64,000 bases of DNA from the NCBI RefSeq assembly GCF_040115645.1, contig NC_089541.1, forward strand, positions 4,030,001-4,094,000, in the 5' to 3' direction. The notes under the pieces were generated by a model that was not told the DNA's origin, did no database searches, and saw nothing but the letters and a program-made list of their open reading frames with translations. The translations under genes were made by a program, and so were the position numbers. Shown piece by piece: positions 36,701 to 49,310 of this stretch (positions are counted from its first letter, which is position 1; the number at the start of each line of letters is the position of its first letter). Origin of the DNA: Euwallacea fornicatus. Its lineage: Eukaryota > Arthropoda > Insecta > Coleoptera > Curculionidae.

Positions 36701-39326
36701 TGCTCAGCCCCCTTTTTCCTACTCTCACTCTTCCCCCCACCTTTTTGTGGCTCAGACTTTCTACTTGAAGTAATGCCACTGTTTAAACAATTATACTTAT
36801 TGTACTTGGATGTTAATGCAGGAATAGGAACCTTATTGACTTGCGTCGTGCTTGTTATACTGGTCCTAGGTCTGAGAACTGAAAGTGAATTGGCAACAGC
36901 CACTTCTTTAAGAGAACTTGGTATTGTGGTCTTTTTCTGAGTGGTGTTAGTGGTACTAGTAGTGTTGCTTTTACTTGACACAACTATAAGGGTTGAGAGG
37001 GCAGTTGAGAGAGGATTGGTGAAAATTGTAGGCAAAACTGGGAGGGGCTGAGGGTTAGGAATAACAGGCATAACAGTACCATTGGAGAATACTAAAGTTC
37101 CAGGAAGGAGACCTGATAATTGGGATTGGGCAGGGACTACTGAGGATTTTACTTGTGAAGAAGCCACTGGAGTTTTGATAAAAACCGAGTTTGTCAACAC
37201 TGAAAGCGAAATGTAAACCTAGGGAATCATGAAATTGAAGAACCTATTTACCTGTTTGGCTGGATTTTCCTGGGGGTCTAGATAAAATGAAGCAAGAATT
37301 GTTTTGTTGTAAGCTAGACTGAGTGACAACAAAAAGGCAGTTTTGTGATGACAGTAAAACCTTCTTAGAAGCCTTATTTCTATCTTGTGTTAAAGTTTTT
37401 TTTCTCCTAGCTCTGGGTTTCAAGGCTTTAGGTTTTTGAGTTTTAACTTGATTTTCTTCTGTAAATAGATGTGTGTTGTTAACATTCAATAGAAATACTT
37501 ACAAGGAAAAAAGTTGAAAATCTATCATCCAAATTAAAGTTTATTCAGTAAAATTGCATTTTTTTGAATTGAGGTTTTTTGTCAAACTAAAATTTTATGT
37601 TAAAGAGTTCATATGGGTTTTTCGAAACATTGTTGTACAAGGGAGCTCAAAATCTAAAAATTTGTAATTTTTTTTTTTTCATTTTTAATTTGTGAAACAC
37701 CCTATACAATGATAATGTTTTAGCTTAATAGACAAACAAAAAACTAAGACAATTCCAACATTTTCTAAGAAATAGGAGGATTTTTCAATAATTTTGTTTT
37801 ATCTATGAAAATAAACAGAGTCTTTACAGGAGTAATTTGTCTGCCTTATATATTAAAACTCATCTTATATTTGGGCATAGTTTTAACACAAAACCATTCA
37901 TATCAAGCTAATAAAAAAGTGCAAATTATATAACTTACTCTCCATCTCCTTTTGTAACATTTTTGCTTCTTGTTCTTTTGAAATGACATTAATATATTTA
38001 CGTCTAGACTTAAGCTTCTTAACAACCCCACATTCAGAGGGAATTTTAATACCTGTGGTTTTGAGCAAACTGGCAAGATGTTCATTGCGTAATAGCAATT
38101 TTTTTACCCTTTCTTGTAATTTCTTAATTACATTACTAGAAACTAAAATTAATATGTGTTATAGAAATTTTTCTGTTTGTTACAAACTTCTACAGCTTTT
38201 TACCTGTTGATTTTTGCTCTGAAATCTTTTCTTCTTCAGAATTGACTAAAAATACATTGAGTTTTTCATCAAGTTCTTTAATAGTTGAAGCTGCATGTAA
38301 CAATATATCTGGTTTAGAAAGTGGTTTGGATGCATCATACACGGGTAAGACTTCCCATAATTTCTTGAAATAGTCATTTATACGATTCCTGCGTTCTTTT
38401 TCCCATAAACTAGTTTTGCTGTAAGATAGAAAAACTAGGAATGAAAGATGAGTAGTAAATTAATGCAAATAAAATTAAAACTAATCTTACCCTGAAGATA
38501 TATACTATCTTGTTGAAATAGAAATGTCAATTTTAAGATATCCTTTGACGATTCATAAATAAAGTAAAACAGATATTTTTTAAGAGTATCAAATTGAGAA
38601 GTTTTTAAATTTTTAGGAAATGGGTAGAAAATAATTTATTGTATTTGGTAAATTTTCTATTGGGGTGTGTAATCCATATTTACTTTAAGCAGCCTTAAAT
38701 GTTTTTTAATGAATGTGACATGTGATAAGTAATATAGCAATGACAATGACCATATTCAGTCAACAAAAATATAGCCTATAAGAAGGCATAAGGAACAATT
38801 TTAGAATGCACCAAACTATCATCTTCTGTGTTACAAAAATTCTGTTAGCACCCAAAAAAGAATTCCAAAACATCCAACCATACGTCAGTATTGATGTAAC
38901 ACATTAAAGGTACATTTTACACACAGATGTTCTCAGTAGGGACAATTTCCTAGACTATGTGAAGTAAATAAGAGGCTAATTAGCCTAGCCGTCAATATAT
39001 GAAAATGGTATTCTTAATGTAAAGAAGTGTCCAGCTGTACTATCAGTTATCAAACACCACCCACAGAAGGAAACAAATTGAAGAACATAATGAATGAAGC
39101 CCTTTTTTCGAAATTTAATTGTAGTGAGTTCCTACCACTCTTTATTTAAAAAATTAGTCCTTTTTGAGGCATATATTTGGACTATATACTCATAGACATA
39201 GGTAAATAGTTTCTTGAGAACTTAAATGAACAATTTGAAATAAGATGAAAGGAGGAACGTGGACATCTAATAATCCAGAATTTACCTGCTTTCTCGCTTT
39301 TTTTTCTCAGGTGACGAGGAAGTCAT
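33751..39326 (-). CDS. bHLH transcription factor, USF3-like, five coding exons, 1371 aa
   Basis: Exons (minus): 39286-39326, 38204-38418, 37939-38142, 37252-37458, 33751-37199; all joins use GT-AG and keep frame. After a short Lys-rich start (MTSSSPEKKKRES), residues about 15-68 form a bHLH: basic WEKERRNRINDYFKKL, with Glu20 at the usual E-box-contact position, loop PVYDASKPLSKPD, helix 2 ILLHAASTIKELDEKL. A leucine-rich helix follows (KKLQERVKKLLLRNEHLASL), then a basic linker (KPRARRKK). The last exon gives 1149 codons of Ser/Asn/Thr-rich low-complexity sequence with conserved-looking islands (SYSAEALIG; NFNLSTIFPEI at the C-terminus). The bHLH plus adjacent helix and the very long tail resemble USF3 (KIAA2018); this naming is from memory and moderate. 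Presumed nuclear. Confidence 0.8.
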
Positions 39327-42250
39327 TGCGTTATCATAATGCAAAATATAGTCGCATACTTAAATATGAAAATCTCGCATTGACATGTAAAAAACTTTTC
39401 TTATAGTAAACTTATAAATTATTATTTAAATAAATATAATTTACAATTATTGCATTATTTTTAAGAGAAAAATCAAATGTAAACAAACAATCTCCTTCAC
39501 TCTTCATATAACAGAGAAGAAAATTTGAATTGGCTTCGAATTGTATAATTCGTAGTCATCTCACACATAGAAATTTGTACTATCTTTGTCTGATAATAGA
39601 ATTTTGACAAGGACAGCATGTGCTCCACGCCTGTAAAGGTGCATGTGCTCTTTTATTGCTAACAGAGACATTTAGCCGGTAAATTACATAATGTCCGAGT
39701 TGATCATCTGAAAACTGTCAGTTCCAAGTCGAGGTGCTTCAATTTACCTCAATACTGTCAATGTAGAATTTCATTAAATGAAAACAATAAAATTCAAACC
39801 ATTTAAATTTTACTAATTTTAGTTTTTTCGGTTATTATTATCAATATTATTCTATAAATTGAAGAATTGAGTTTTTTCTATCACCTCCTTTGGCCTATTA
39901 TAGTTTGTGTGCTAGTGTTACTTGCCAGAGCATAATGTAAGTACCTACCCCATCTCCATAATACCAGAGTTAAATTTCCTGTAAATTTCATATCTGTTCT
40001 ATTCTATATTCTTATTAAATATTTAAAATAATCCTCTTTCGAGTCTCGATACCGCAAGTATTTAGTTTAAATACACAAATGGTATATTCAAATATACTAT
40101 CTACTAAAATTTCATCAACTCAGAAATTTTTGGGTGCTACATATCTATGAGTAATTATAATGTATAGAAATTGTTGATTATTTCAAACAGCAGAAAGGTT
40201 ATATAAGACATATTTAATTGTTATGACATTGTTGTCATTATCATTAACCATTTAAATCGCCATTGAAATCAACAAAGTTTTTTCCAGTTTTTAATATAAA
40301 ATAATAGAATATTATACACCGAGCTGGTGAAGTACATCATAATGAACCCAACCTCAAGTTTAAATCCTACAGTGCTAAACTATTTAAAGAATGAGAGTTA
40401 TAAGTATTTCACAGTCACAATATATGATATTTTTATTACCACACCTGATAAAATTGTAGTAGAGTTAATTAAGTTAAGCATAAAATAAATTTGAAACGTA
40501 AAAAGACAATATTCTTAAATCATCATAACATCTAAGTTCATAATGCTTTATTTAACATTTGTTTCAATGGCAAACATATATATGTACAACAGAAGGAGAG
40601 ATAATGACATTGTGGTCAACTTCTTCATTGATTGACATTGTAAATAATACGGCTTACATGTGAGAGGCCATAAAAATGACACAACCAGGGTGTATATACA
40701 ATTCTTTTATACAATAAACATACTTAAATTATACATAAAAGAAAACTTAAACACAAAAAGACTACATGTCTTGAATATACACTGAAATTATTATAATGCT
40801 TAATATATATACAGAAAAACATAAATCATAAATGATGTTGATACTGCCTATGAGGTAATTCAATAAAAGTCTACCAAGTTGTAAAATATATAATCCTTCT
40901 TTTTCTGAAGAGAAAGTGATGAAGTAGTATTCATTTTGTCTTAAACTAAGGCCTTCTTTTTTGGCTGTTATCATTTAATCAATGTAATATTATTTATTAC
41001 TATGCTCTTCGGTAAAATAATAATGTTTATACAACGTTTTTAAAACCTAAACTAAAATCGATTCTGCGTTAAAAAGTAAAAACAAATTCTTGGTTCAATA
41101 TAGGAGCAAAAAACCAAAACCTTTTGTCACTTTCCAGAAAACTGAAGATTATATTTTTTTGTATTTTTGTAGACTTTTTTGCATTACTTTGTAGAGAATA
41201 TTCAATCAAACATAATCAACTCTTTATGGTTACTCCACTAAGACCATAAGATGACGTACTTTTTAGGCTATAAAAAACAGGTTGATATTATATCCTTTGG
41301 CAAAAATTTTATGACTCTTAAAATTTGAATGTTAATTTTCGATTTCCCTAACTTTGTTCCTTGTGTGTAGTTTCAAACTCAATTTATAATTATTTAAGAC
41401 ATGCTTAAATACTTTATAAAAGACTAGCAAAGAACATCAATAATTTATTGAAAGTGAAATAGAGAACTAAGGGGCTATTCTTATAGTTTATCTCCATACT
41501 TCAGTAACCTCGTGTTAATATAATATTTATAAGGCTCGATATAAAGTATAATTTTGAATGCGTTTTGTAATACTGTTTTTCAAGTTGATTCTTATTTAGG
41601 TAAAACCGTGGTAGCTGTGAAGCTTAATTAAATATTAATTGTATCTATTGCATACCCTATGCAGTGCTGCCCTAGCTCATTAATTAAATTGTTTAATTAA
41701 TCAATCATTTCATCATGTAGAAGTGGATATAGACCAGGTAGTATATTTTGAAGCAGAACGTACATTTCTATTTTTTTAATTTAAATTATTTGAATAAAGG
41801 TGAGTATGTATTAAGCGAATTGTGCGCCTATATATTTAGAGAAATGAGAATTACTTAAATGCTTTTTCCATAAAAAAAGTTAATCGGTCACATAGGTGGG
41901 CAGCATAATAGCCAATTGTTTTTCTCGAGTTGTTCTCTTGGCAATGTCACCGCCTCAATTTCCTTTCTGGCGGGAAACAGACGAGAACACGTAATACGCC
42001 GGAAAATTAAAAAACAAGGTGAAATTACAAGTACAGAGGCCAACGAGCTATTAAGGTCCTCAAAGGAGTTATTTTTAGCGCCATTGTATCCCTAGGTTTT
42101 AAAATAACATGCACGCACACTCCACATAACAATGGAAACCGTGAAGGATTATAAACCGAGATTTCCCGCTCAAAAGTTTCCATTTTCTGGCCGATGTCGC
42201 TTTGTCAAGTCCGGCAGCGCGGACGATTCATTCTCGTTTATAGTGGTCAG
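39327..42250. other. Intergenic between the divergent USF3-like and CAMKMT genes
   Basis: About 2.9 kb of AT-rich DNA with no supported reading frame. It separates two head-to-head genes and probably holds both promoters. A somewhat more GC-rich patch (about 41960-42300) precedes the CAMKMT gene. Confidence 0.5.
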
Positions 42251-42334
42251 TGTTCAGTACCGACGTGCGGTACTGTCAATCATCGTTATTTATTTGACAT
42301 TTAACTCGATTCATTAGTTTATTGGAAATTGGAA
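42251..42334 (+). other. Candidate 5' non-coding exon of CAMKMT
   Basis: A consensus donor GTAAGT begins at 42335 and an acceptor (TTCCAG) ends at 42518 before the first coding exon, defining a 184-base intron. An initiator-like TTCAGT lies near 42253, so transcription may start there; the exact start is not known. The ATG-initiated frame at 42132-42317 stops before the donor and is not joined. Confidence 0.4.
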
Positions 42335-42554
42335 GTAAGTTTTTGGCACCGATTATTATTTATGTTTCTATAATGAATAATACAATACAGGCAGTTTGTT
42401 TCATGTAATGTCACACATTTAACGTTTCAAGTCCAAGGAAACATTCTCACAATGCTGCCTGTATTTGCTCCCCAAATAACATTTCTCCTAATTTATTTTT
42501 TTCCCGTTGGCCTTCCAGAGGGGCCAAGTTTGGTCCTATTATGCCCGAAACCCT

Positions 42555-45500
42555 ATGGACCAATCTAAAGACATACTAGATTTAAGTCAGAATTTCAAAA
42601 TCGACCTCGATCAACTGCCCTATATTAGCAAAAGCAATGAAAAGAAAAAGGTGGCCAGGAGAAGGTGGGCCATCTTGGCAAAAGCCCTGAAGGTATTTCC
42701 TTAATTTGATGGCTACCATTCTCATTCATCCCGAACTGTACACATAGAAACAGCAGAGTGTGGTAGCCATCAACCAAAGGTGTTCCAGGACAGACCATAA
42801 TCGAATTAATTTGAATGACACCCCGGTTTGATTTAATCCTGTGATGTATTCTTGACAGTTTTGTTTGGTAGTTTGTGCTTTATAGAACGTCAATGTTACT
42901 TTTCAGCAGATTAGTATTTGTCAGTGTGTAGTGTTAGATTTTATCCTCTTTTTTTTCAAGATTGCGAGTGTTATATAGAGTAGATAAAAATGTTATGTTA
43001 TCAAATTTTAATTAATCGATAATACAATCGATTTCTACATATATGTCTCTTAAAAGCCCAATGCCTATCAATCAACTCAGAAGTAATTAATGCATTACTA
43101 GTGACAGTTTAGCAAACACGAAGCTCTTACGAACAATGACATGTTAACATAACTGGAAAAATAAGCCCTGATTGAAATGTAGGTAATTCAATATCAAGGC
43201 CATGGAAATATTTGTAAATATATCCTTACCCAGAAAAAGGGTAAACAGACTTGACACCATAAATTATTCTTTCACTCCCTTTAGTGCTGTGTAAAACAAG
43301 CATTTTGCTGACTTTGAACCAACCTTTTTAGTTTCCTTAAAATAGAACTATATTAATTTAATTGATTTATCAAATAAATTCAAAATTTATGTTTTTCTCG
43401 ACATTCAAAACTGAGCCGAAAAGGTCAAAATAATAACGATTGCTTCTTTTGTTGATGCATGACAGATATTTTTAGATCGGGCAGTGTCAGTTAGAGATAC
43501 CACGTGTATCTTAGACTCGCCTGGGGTATCGACCACTTAGTCCTCAGATTGAAAAGACAGTTAAGGGTAATGAAATATGAAAAAATATTGCTCCGCATTC
43601 AAATTGCTTTACAATGCCCCATAATGGGGATATTGATTTGGCTCAATCAATGCGTGGACATGGTTACGCCACGTAGACGACATTGGAGAATTTAGTGTGA
43701 AGGAATAAATAGGGATATCTTAAAAAGTGGATGATAGGGGTTACTGTTAAACAATAATTTTATTGCAATTTGAACGTATAAGCTTTGTAATTTTGAATGA
43801 TTACCAATAAGTTTACGCGCTGTATGAAACTCAAACTTTACGAGTACAATAATGTTAATTAAACACTCCTCAGATCGATTATGTCTGGCGGGCCTCCTGC
43901 AAAGTTTTGCTATGTATTATTTTAATAATGCATTATTATCAAAGCACAAAAGCGGTTTTAACGTAACAATCACATTGGAACGTGTGTGTAGATGGAAACC
44001 ATTCAAGTAATTAAAAAAGTATGATGGTTCTTTTTACCAACATGTAAATGAGGACCTCATTAAAAAATCCACTCAGATTTGCTTATTCGAAAAAAACAAA
44101 CAACCCATTTGATTTGCATTAATGTTTATTTTTGTTAAGAAATTTCTGTGGAAAATTTAAGTTTGAAAATTGAAATAAGATTTATCCATGTAGCCATCTA
44201 AGAACTTCAGCTCAATCTTTCCAATATTCCTTCAAAAACTCAGCTGTAGTCACATTTAGAAACCACTCGAAGAGGCAGAAGTCGTTATCACCCTTCCAAA
44301 ATACTGAGGGCACTCTGTCCAGTCCCCGGGAGAACTCGAAAGGGATTCCAATATATCCAAAAAGAGAAATGTTAATTTAACAAGGTCTTACTATGAAAAG
44401 AATAAATTTTCGTGTTTCATGGCTTGACTTCTCACCGCATATTGCAATATCATCTCGAGCAAAACAGCTGTTGACAAGTTGCCAGGCAATTGCACTCACA
44501 GATTGTAAATTATCTTATTGTACTCTTGGATCGTTTTGATATAAAGGAACAAACGTAAATACCTATGAGAGACTGATTATAATAATTCATATCGCCAATT
44601 TGGGTCCAGGCCAAGACAACTTGGCGCAGCCAAATCACTATACAGAACCCAATTCTACTTATATTTAACTTTCGCACTGATAAATTAGTATACCTAGTGA
44701 ATGAATGTTGCCTGACGTAGTTATTACTATACACAGTGGTTAAAGTCAATACTATACTGTCAAAAATACTGACGCAGCCTATTTTCTGCCCTTAGAGCCC
44801 TTCTGGAAGTCAACCCTCAAGCCCCACCGACGAGATCTCAGTTCGAAGGATATCCTCGTTTATGCTTTTAGAAACTAGAGAACTACCAGGCCCTCCAACT
44901 AACCATGTAACGGACCAAATTTCTAAACGTACTTGGTTCGAATACTCGATTACCATAGAACAACGGGTATTTAAACTGAATATCGGTCACCGTAACCGGA
45001 CATTCAGTGCTGAAGACTTGATGGGGTTTAACAATACCGGGAACGTTTGTATTTGGCCCTCCGAGGAAACTTTGAGTTACTATGTTTGCCTGAATTTGCA
45101 CGTGTTTGCCAATAAGAGTGTGTTGGAGTTGGGAGGAGGTATGTCGTGTCTTGCGGGGCTCTTGGTGGCCAAAAACAGCGCCGCCAGGGACGTTTTGGTA
45201 ACCGACGGCAATAAAACTTCAATGGAGAACGTGGAGGCAATTCTACAATGCAACTCGTTCCCGTGCAACACTGACTGTGCTGTTCTTAAATGGGGAGAAC
45301 CAGACAGGTCCTGCAACAAATTCGACGTAATTATATCAGCAGACTGTTTGTTTTTCGATGACGCTAGGTTGGACTTCATCAACTGCCTTTGTCACTATTT
45401 AGCGCCTAAGGGTCTGGCACTAGTCATGGCGCCCCAAAGGGGCTCCACTTTAGATAACTTCATACTTCAGTCGCAAGCGCGAGGGCTGATTTGTAAGAAA

Positions 45501-45614
45501 ATAATGAATTACAGTGAAGTCGTATGGGAGAAAAGACTGTCTCTTTTGGACAGTAATTGTGATTATAACGATAATATTCACTATCCTATCCTAATAGAAG
45601 TGACCAAGACCTAA
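42555..45614 (+). CDS. CAMKMT: Calmodulin-lysine N-methyltransferase
   Basis: Class I SAM-dependent methyltransferase that trimethylates a lysine of calmodulin. Two coding exons, 42555-42692 and 44796-45614, join in phase 0 to give 318 aa (human about 323). The N-terminal exon ends in VARRRWAILAKALK and the second opens with EISVRRISSFMLLETRE, as in the family. Residues about 128 on read GNVCIWPSEE; the SAM-binding motif LELGGGMSCLAG is at about 156-167, followed by LVTDGN, FDVIISADCLFFD and the C-terminal NIHYPILIEVTK. The start is the first in-frame ATG of an exon with acceptor at 42518. The 2.1-kb intron is long for this region and holds a hairpin and an antisense coding-like segment. Cytosolic or nuclear by family knowledge. 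Confidence 0.92.
42706..42773. repeat. 13-bp perfect inverted repeat just inside the CAMKMT intron
   Basis: TTGATGGCTACCA at 42706-42718 and its exact complement TGGTAGCCATCAA at 42761-42773, separated by 42 bases. It begins 14 bases after the exon end, so a hairpin in the pre-mRNA would lie beside the splice donor. It could instead be the ends of a very small element. Confidence 0.65.
44185..44365 (-). pseudogene. Antisense coding-like segment in the CAMKMT intron, family uncertain
   Basis: The minus strand reads GYIGIPFEFSRGLDRVPSVF, then WKGDNDFCLFEWFLNVTTAE and FLKEYWKD, a stop, and AEVLRWLHG. The composition is strongly protein-like. The LFEW..(N)V...FL.EYW part faintly recalls the start of the JmjC domain of ribosomal oxygenases, but I do not claim it. 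It has no ATG and an internal stop, so it is probably a relic. Confidence 0.35.
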
Positions 45615-48124
45615 TTATAAGAAGTGTCCTTAGGTGTTTTTGGGGGAAGGGTGTGTTTACTGTTCACTCGCGGATGCTACATGTGCTGGTTAACTAATAC
45701 ATTCCCTGTCCATTTGCAGGAGAAAATCGCTTTTCTGGTCTAAAATTAAGTGAACGTAGAGCAGTCATGTTCACACCATTTTTTATAAATGAAATGCTAA
45801 AAATTCACACATGACTTTTGGATTCGTAAAAATATCTCACTTAATAGCTGATTAATGTATCCTGCTATACTCACACCTACCTAAAACGTATTATCTAGTC
45901 TGATTAACCTCATCTGTGATATAAAATACCAATTTTTCCTTAATTCGAGTAGTGTCGGTTTTGAAGAAAATTGTCTTAAATTTTCTAAAATAAATAACCC
46001 CTTCTAGTCACATTCGTGTGGAATATATGTATAATGTCAATGTTACTTAGTTAACAATTTTTAATAATATTTGGAGGAGGAGTTTATAATAATAAATCAA
46101 GTGGTACTTACTTGGTATTTATTCCAAACATTATTTTTGAACGTACAAAGCCAGTTGCTATTGTTTACCGTATGCCGGAGTCCATGCGACCTATATCCGA
46201 TGTTACGAGTACCTAATTGGACACGAGGCCATACGATGTCGCATAAAATTTACTTTTTTATTTCATATTTTTATCATCGACTCTTCGTTTAATTCTCGAA
46301 CATCGTATTCATGGATGGCAGATGCATGAGGCGGAAGTTAACAGCCTCTGTCTCGTGCATCGTCATTCAAAGATCCGATGATCCAAAATTATTAAAACTG
46401 CATGAACCCACCTGTAAATTAAACTTCCAATTAACGTATAATTTCATGATTTTTTCAATTGATGTGTATGTGTGTGTATTTCAAATTTAAGTGAAATGTA
46501 TGATCTCGCTGATCAGGATAGAAATTATATTAATAGGAGGGTTCATGTGGCTCACAATTTTCTGTCTACTCGATGGTTCACTACTATCTTTCTACTCTAC
46601 ATCTACAACAACGATAACCATTTTTTATTACTTAACTAGCAAAACCCATGGAACCATGGGGGCTGGTGTTTTCGGATCTTTCTGAGATCGCTAGAGGGTA
46701 TTTGTATATCTTCGTATTGGCGGCACGACATTGGATGAAAATTTAAACGGTTTAAACTTTATTCGACGTAGTACGGTCTTATAACCACACAGAATATTCG
46801 TGTGACGACGAATGCATGGGGCAAAGCTAAAATTCTCTCTCTCTCATGTATTCGTCAACTAAAGATGCATGATCTGAAAGTACTTTAACTTCGTTAAACT
46901 AGAAATCGCCAGATAAAAAAACATTTTCGACTTCTAACGGAATTTAAAATTGTTTCAACTTTATCCGACGTCGAGCAAAAACCTTGTTACCTCATAGGGT
47001 ACCCCACGGATGCGTGGGATAAAAGCTAAAATCCTATGTCCAGTGCATCGGTCATACAACGGTACGATTATCAGAAGTACTGTATTTGCGTGATCAAAAC
47101 TAAATATTAAATTAAAAATGAAAAGATTAAAAATATTGCATGAAACACAATTTGGTATTGCTATACCCTTATCCATCATCGTTGTGCGGCCTTGTAACTA
47201 GTCATTGCATCGTCGTATGACGAATATATGGGCTAAAAGTTTTAAGGATCTAGGAACTAAATGTGTAATAATGGGTTTAATATTTAAGGGCAGAAAATGG
47301 TCTGGTGATGCCATAAGATCGTGCAATTTATAGAGAATAAAATAATAATACCATTACAGTCCACATACGCTTATTGTATTGGCCAAACCTATTGTTGCAT
47401 ATTTGTCCATTACGTACTTAGTTGAATCGTTCGCTCTGGTCCGGGCTCTAGTCAATTATATGCTAGTCAATGCATATCAGTATTATAGAATAGAACATTT
47501 ATTTAATTATTGTTAAAACTAGATCATCTGGATTTCACACTAAGATATTAATAATTATATTGAAGAGCCCAATTTAGGATTTTTTCATTCTTAAAAGGAT
47601 TATTTTTGTATAATACATATTACAATTTTAATTTAGTTATAGGTGTATCTGCACCTTCGTTGTTAGCAGTTGATAATACTAATCTATTCACCTGAGTGGC
47701 AAAACTATCATAGTACGCCAACAATTCTAGAAACTGTAATTGAATTATTATTGGATTTTATTGAGAGGGAGTTGTTAAGCTACTGATTGCATATTAAGTT
47801 CCTATATTGAAGATTGTAGCGCGGAAATTACAGGGATTATTGTACTTGATTAGTATACCTATGTCACTTTGTCACTATATTGTTTGTAATAAATTTAAGG
47901 TGTTACGAAGGGCTTTTACTCAGAGTGTAAGTAATCCGTAAGTACGAGAAACAGAATCAACAAAAGTTTTTTGAATGTTGCTCATCAATTACATTCTAAC
48001 AAATCTTAAATTCTATTTTTCACTCCATGATAGCTCAATGGCCTGAAAAAGTCTTTCATTCATAACAAAACAATAACAAAGTTAAAGCTGGGTTTTCATC
48101 AAGTGTAGTAAACAATATTTTTAC
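45615..48124. other. Intergenic, 3' of CAMKMT, mostly repeats
   Basis: Holds the probable 3' UTR of CAMKMT and the tandem repeat described separately. The short open frames here (for example 46071-46292 and 46491-46685) show no recognisable protein features. Confidence 0.4.
46740..47290. repeat. Diverged tandem repeat, about 200-bp unit, about 2.7 copies
   Basis: The block GTTTAAACTTTATTCGACGTAG (46750) recurs at 46952 (GTTTCAACTTTATCCGACGTCG) and in eroded form near 47160 (CCTTATCCATCATCG). Each copy continues with a variant of CTTATAACC, then ATGCATGGG..AAAGCTAAAATTCT and a CATCGTC/TCGTCA block. Spacings are about 202 and 206 bases. A more distant relative may lie at 46310-46400. No coding sense runs through all copies. 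Confidence 0.6.
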
Positions 48125-48126
48125 TC

Positions 48127-48502
48127 ACCCAATAATACGATTCTTTGCCAAACTTTGTTCTTTTGTAATGAATTTCGGCATAAGTTTTATTTTTACAGCG
48201 GTTTTGACGCGGAAAAATCTTGTCGACTTGGACGAAACTACAGCTTTCCCCCATGATCGTTTTCGAAATGTCCCATGATTTATGTTCACGTTGACTTTTT
48301 CTAATTCCTCGTCGTGTAAAATTGTCACGACCAAACTGAATTTTCCATCTGTTTCCAATGGCTTTGACCTCCTTATATTGATATTTAAAACCGGAAAAAC
48401 CGATATAAAATTAAGCAATTTTTCTCGCGTTAGTTTTATAGCCGATATCCAGAGTTTTATTTCCAAATATTTAACTGTAACATGAGCGTTCATCCAAAAC
48501 AA
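48127..48502 (-). CDS. Unrecognised open frame ending at a good splice donor
   Basis: Minus strand from ATG 48502 (or the second ATG, 48493) to 48127, 125 codons, with KYLEIKLWISAIKLTREKLL, NINIRRSKPLETDGKF, SLVVTILHDEELEKVNVNIN and KAVVSSKSTRFFRVKTAVK. The alternation of charged and beta-prone residues looks like real protein. At its end the sequence ATTATTG is followed by GTGAGT, a strong donor, so this may be the first exon of a minus-strand gene whose further exons I could not find between 45.6 and 48.1 kb. An acceptor reading (TGTTACAG inside the frame) is also possible. No family was recognised. Confidence 0.35.
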
Positions 48503-49310
48503 ACCGCTTTTATTTCTTTATCAAATCCAGATGTATCGTTTCCGCGAGTGGTTGCGTAAGAAACCACGAAAAAACATAAATTTTCGAAAAATTATTTATC
48601 GGTCGATATTTCAAAAGCGCTCTTGAAAGGAGGCCCAAAAGTCCGATTATTAAAATTATAAATAGATCAGACACCGGGATCATTAGTTCGGTTTGTGTCT
48701 GGATCTAAAACGATCCGGGCATCTGTTGGGATGAGTCAAACTGGATCGAAACTACATTATACATTAAATTACGATTAGATATCGCATGGCGCCTTCATTG
48801 GCGGTTCTTCGTCGGAACGTGGCTTTGGATTCTATGCCAAGTTTATTAAGAAATACAAATTACAAAGCTCCTAAAAAATAATGGGCTTTATGCTGTTCGG
48901 ATTGTGGGATGGATTTTTTGGCGTTAGAAAATGCGTAATGGATTTTAGATCAGAAAAATCAGGAAGAACTTGCGAAGTCATTTATTTCCGTGTTAAGTAA
49001 TGCTGCAACTCAATCAACTTTGTAAAAATGAAGAAACTCTATTGACGAAGTGCATGTCAACATGATAATTCGGCCAAGAGAGATTTTTACGTTTTACAAA
49101 GTTCTTAGGTGCTTAAACCGTGGGCCAACACAAATAGGCGTGCTAAGGCTAAGAGGCAATCATCGGTTAGTTTAGTATTAATATCTTTAAAGCGCTTAGA
49201 TAAATAGCTAAGTTGGTCTTTTATTGGGAAGTTACAGTCATTGTGATTTAACAAAACTTATATGTGCTTAAGCTATAGTTCTCTAAAAAAAAAGGCGAAC
49301 GTTTTTATAT

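Noticed and set aside
35208..36940. Several open frames on both strands within the large bHLH exon
   Set aside because: Shadows of the 1149-codon exon; none has a start context or motifs to rival it.
40762..40974. 70-codon minus-strand frame
   Set aside because: Hydrophobic AT-driven composition, no splice context, no motif.
42132..42317. ATG-initiated frame METVKDYKP as the N-terminus of CAMKMT
   Set aside because: It stops before the only good donor (42335), and homologues begin near the exon starting 42519; treated as 5' non-coding.
44883..45382. Minus-strand frames overlapping CAMKMT (70-100 codons)
   Set aside because: Antisense shadows of the methyltransferase exon.
48655..48705. GATCAGACAC ... 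GTGTCTGGATC inverted repeat
   Set aside because: Short, with a bulge; within what chance allows in this much sequence.
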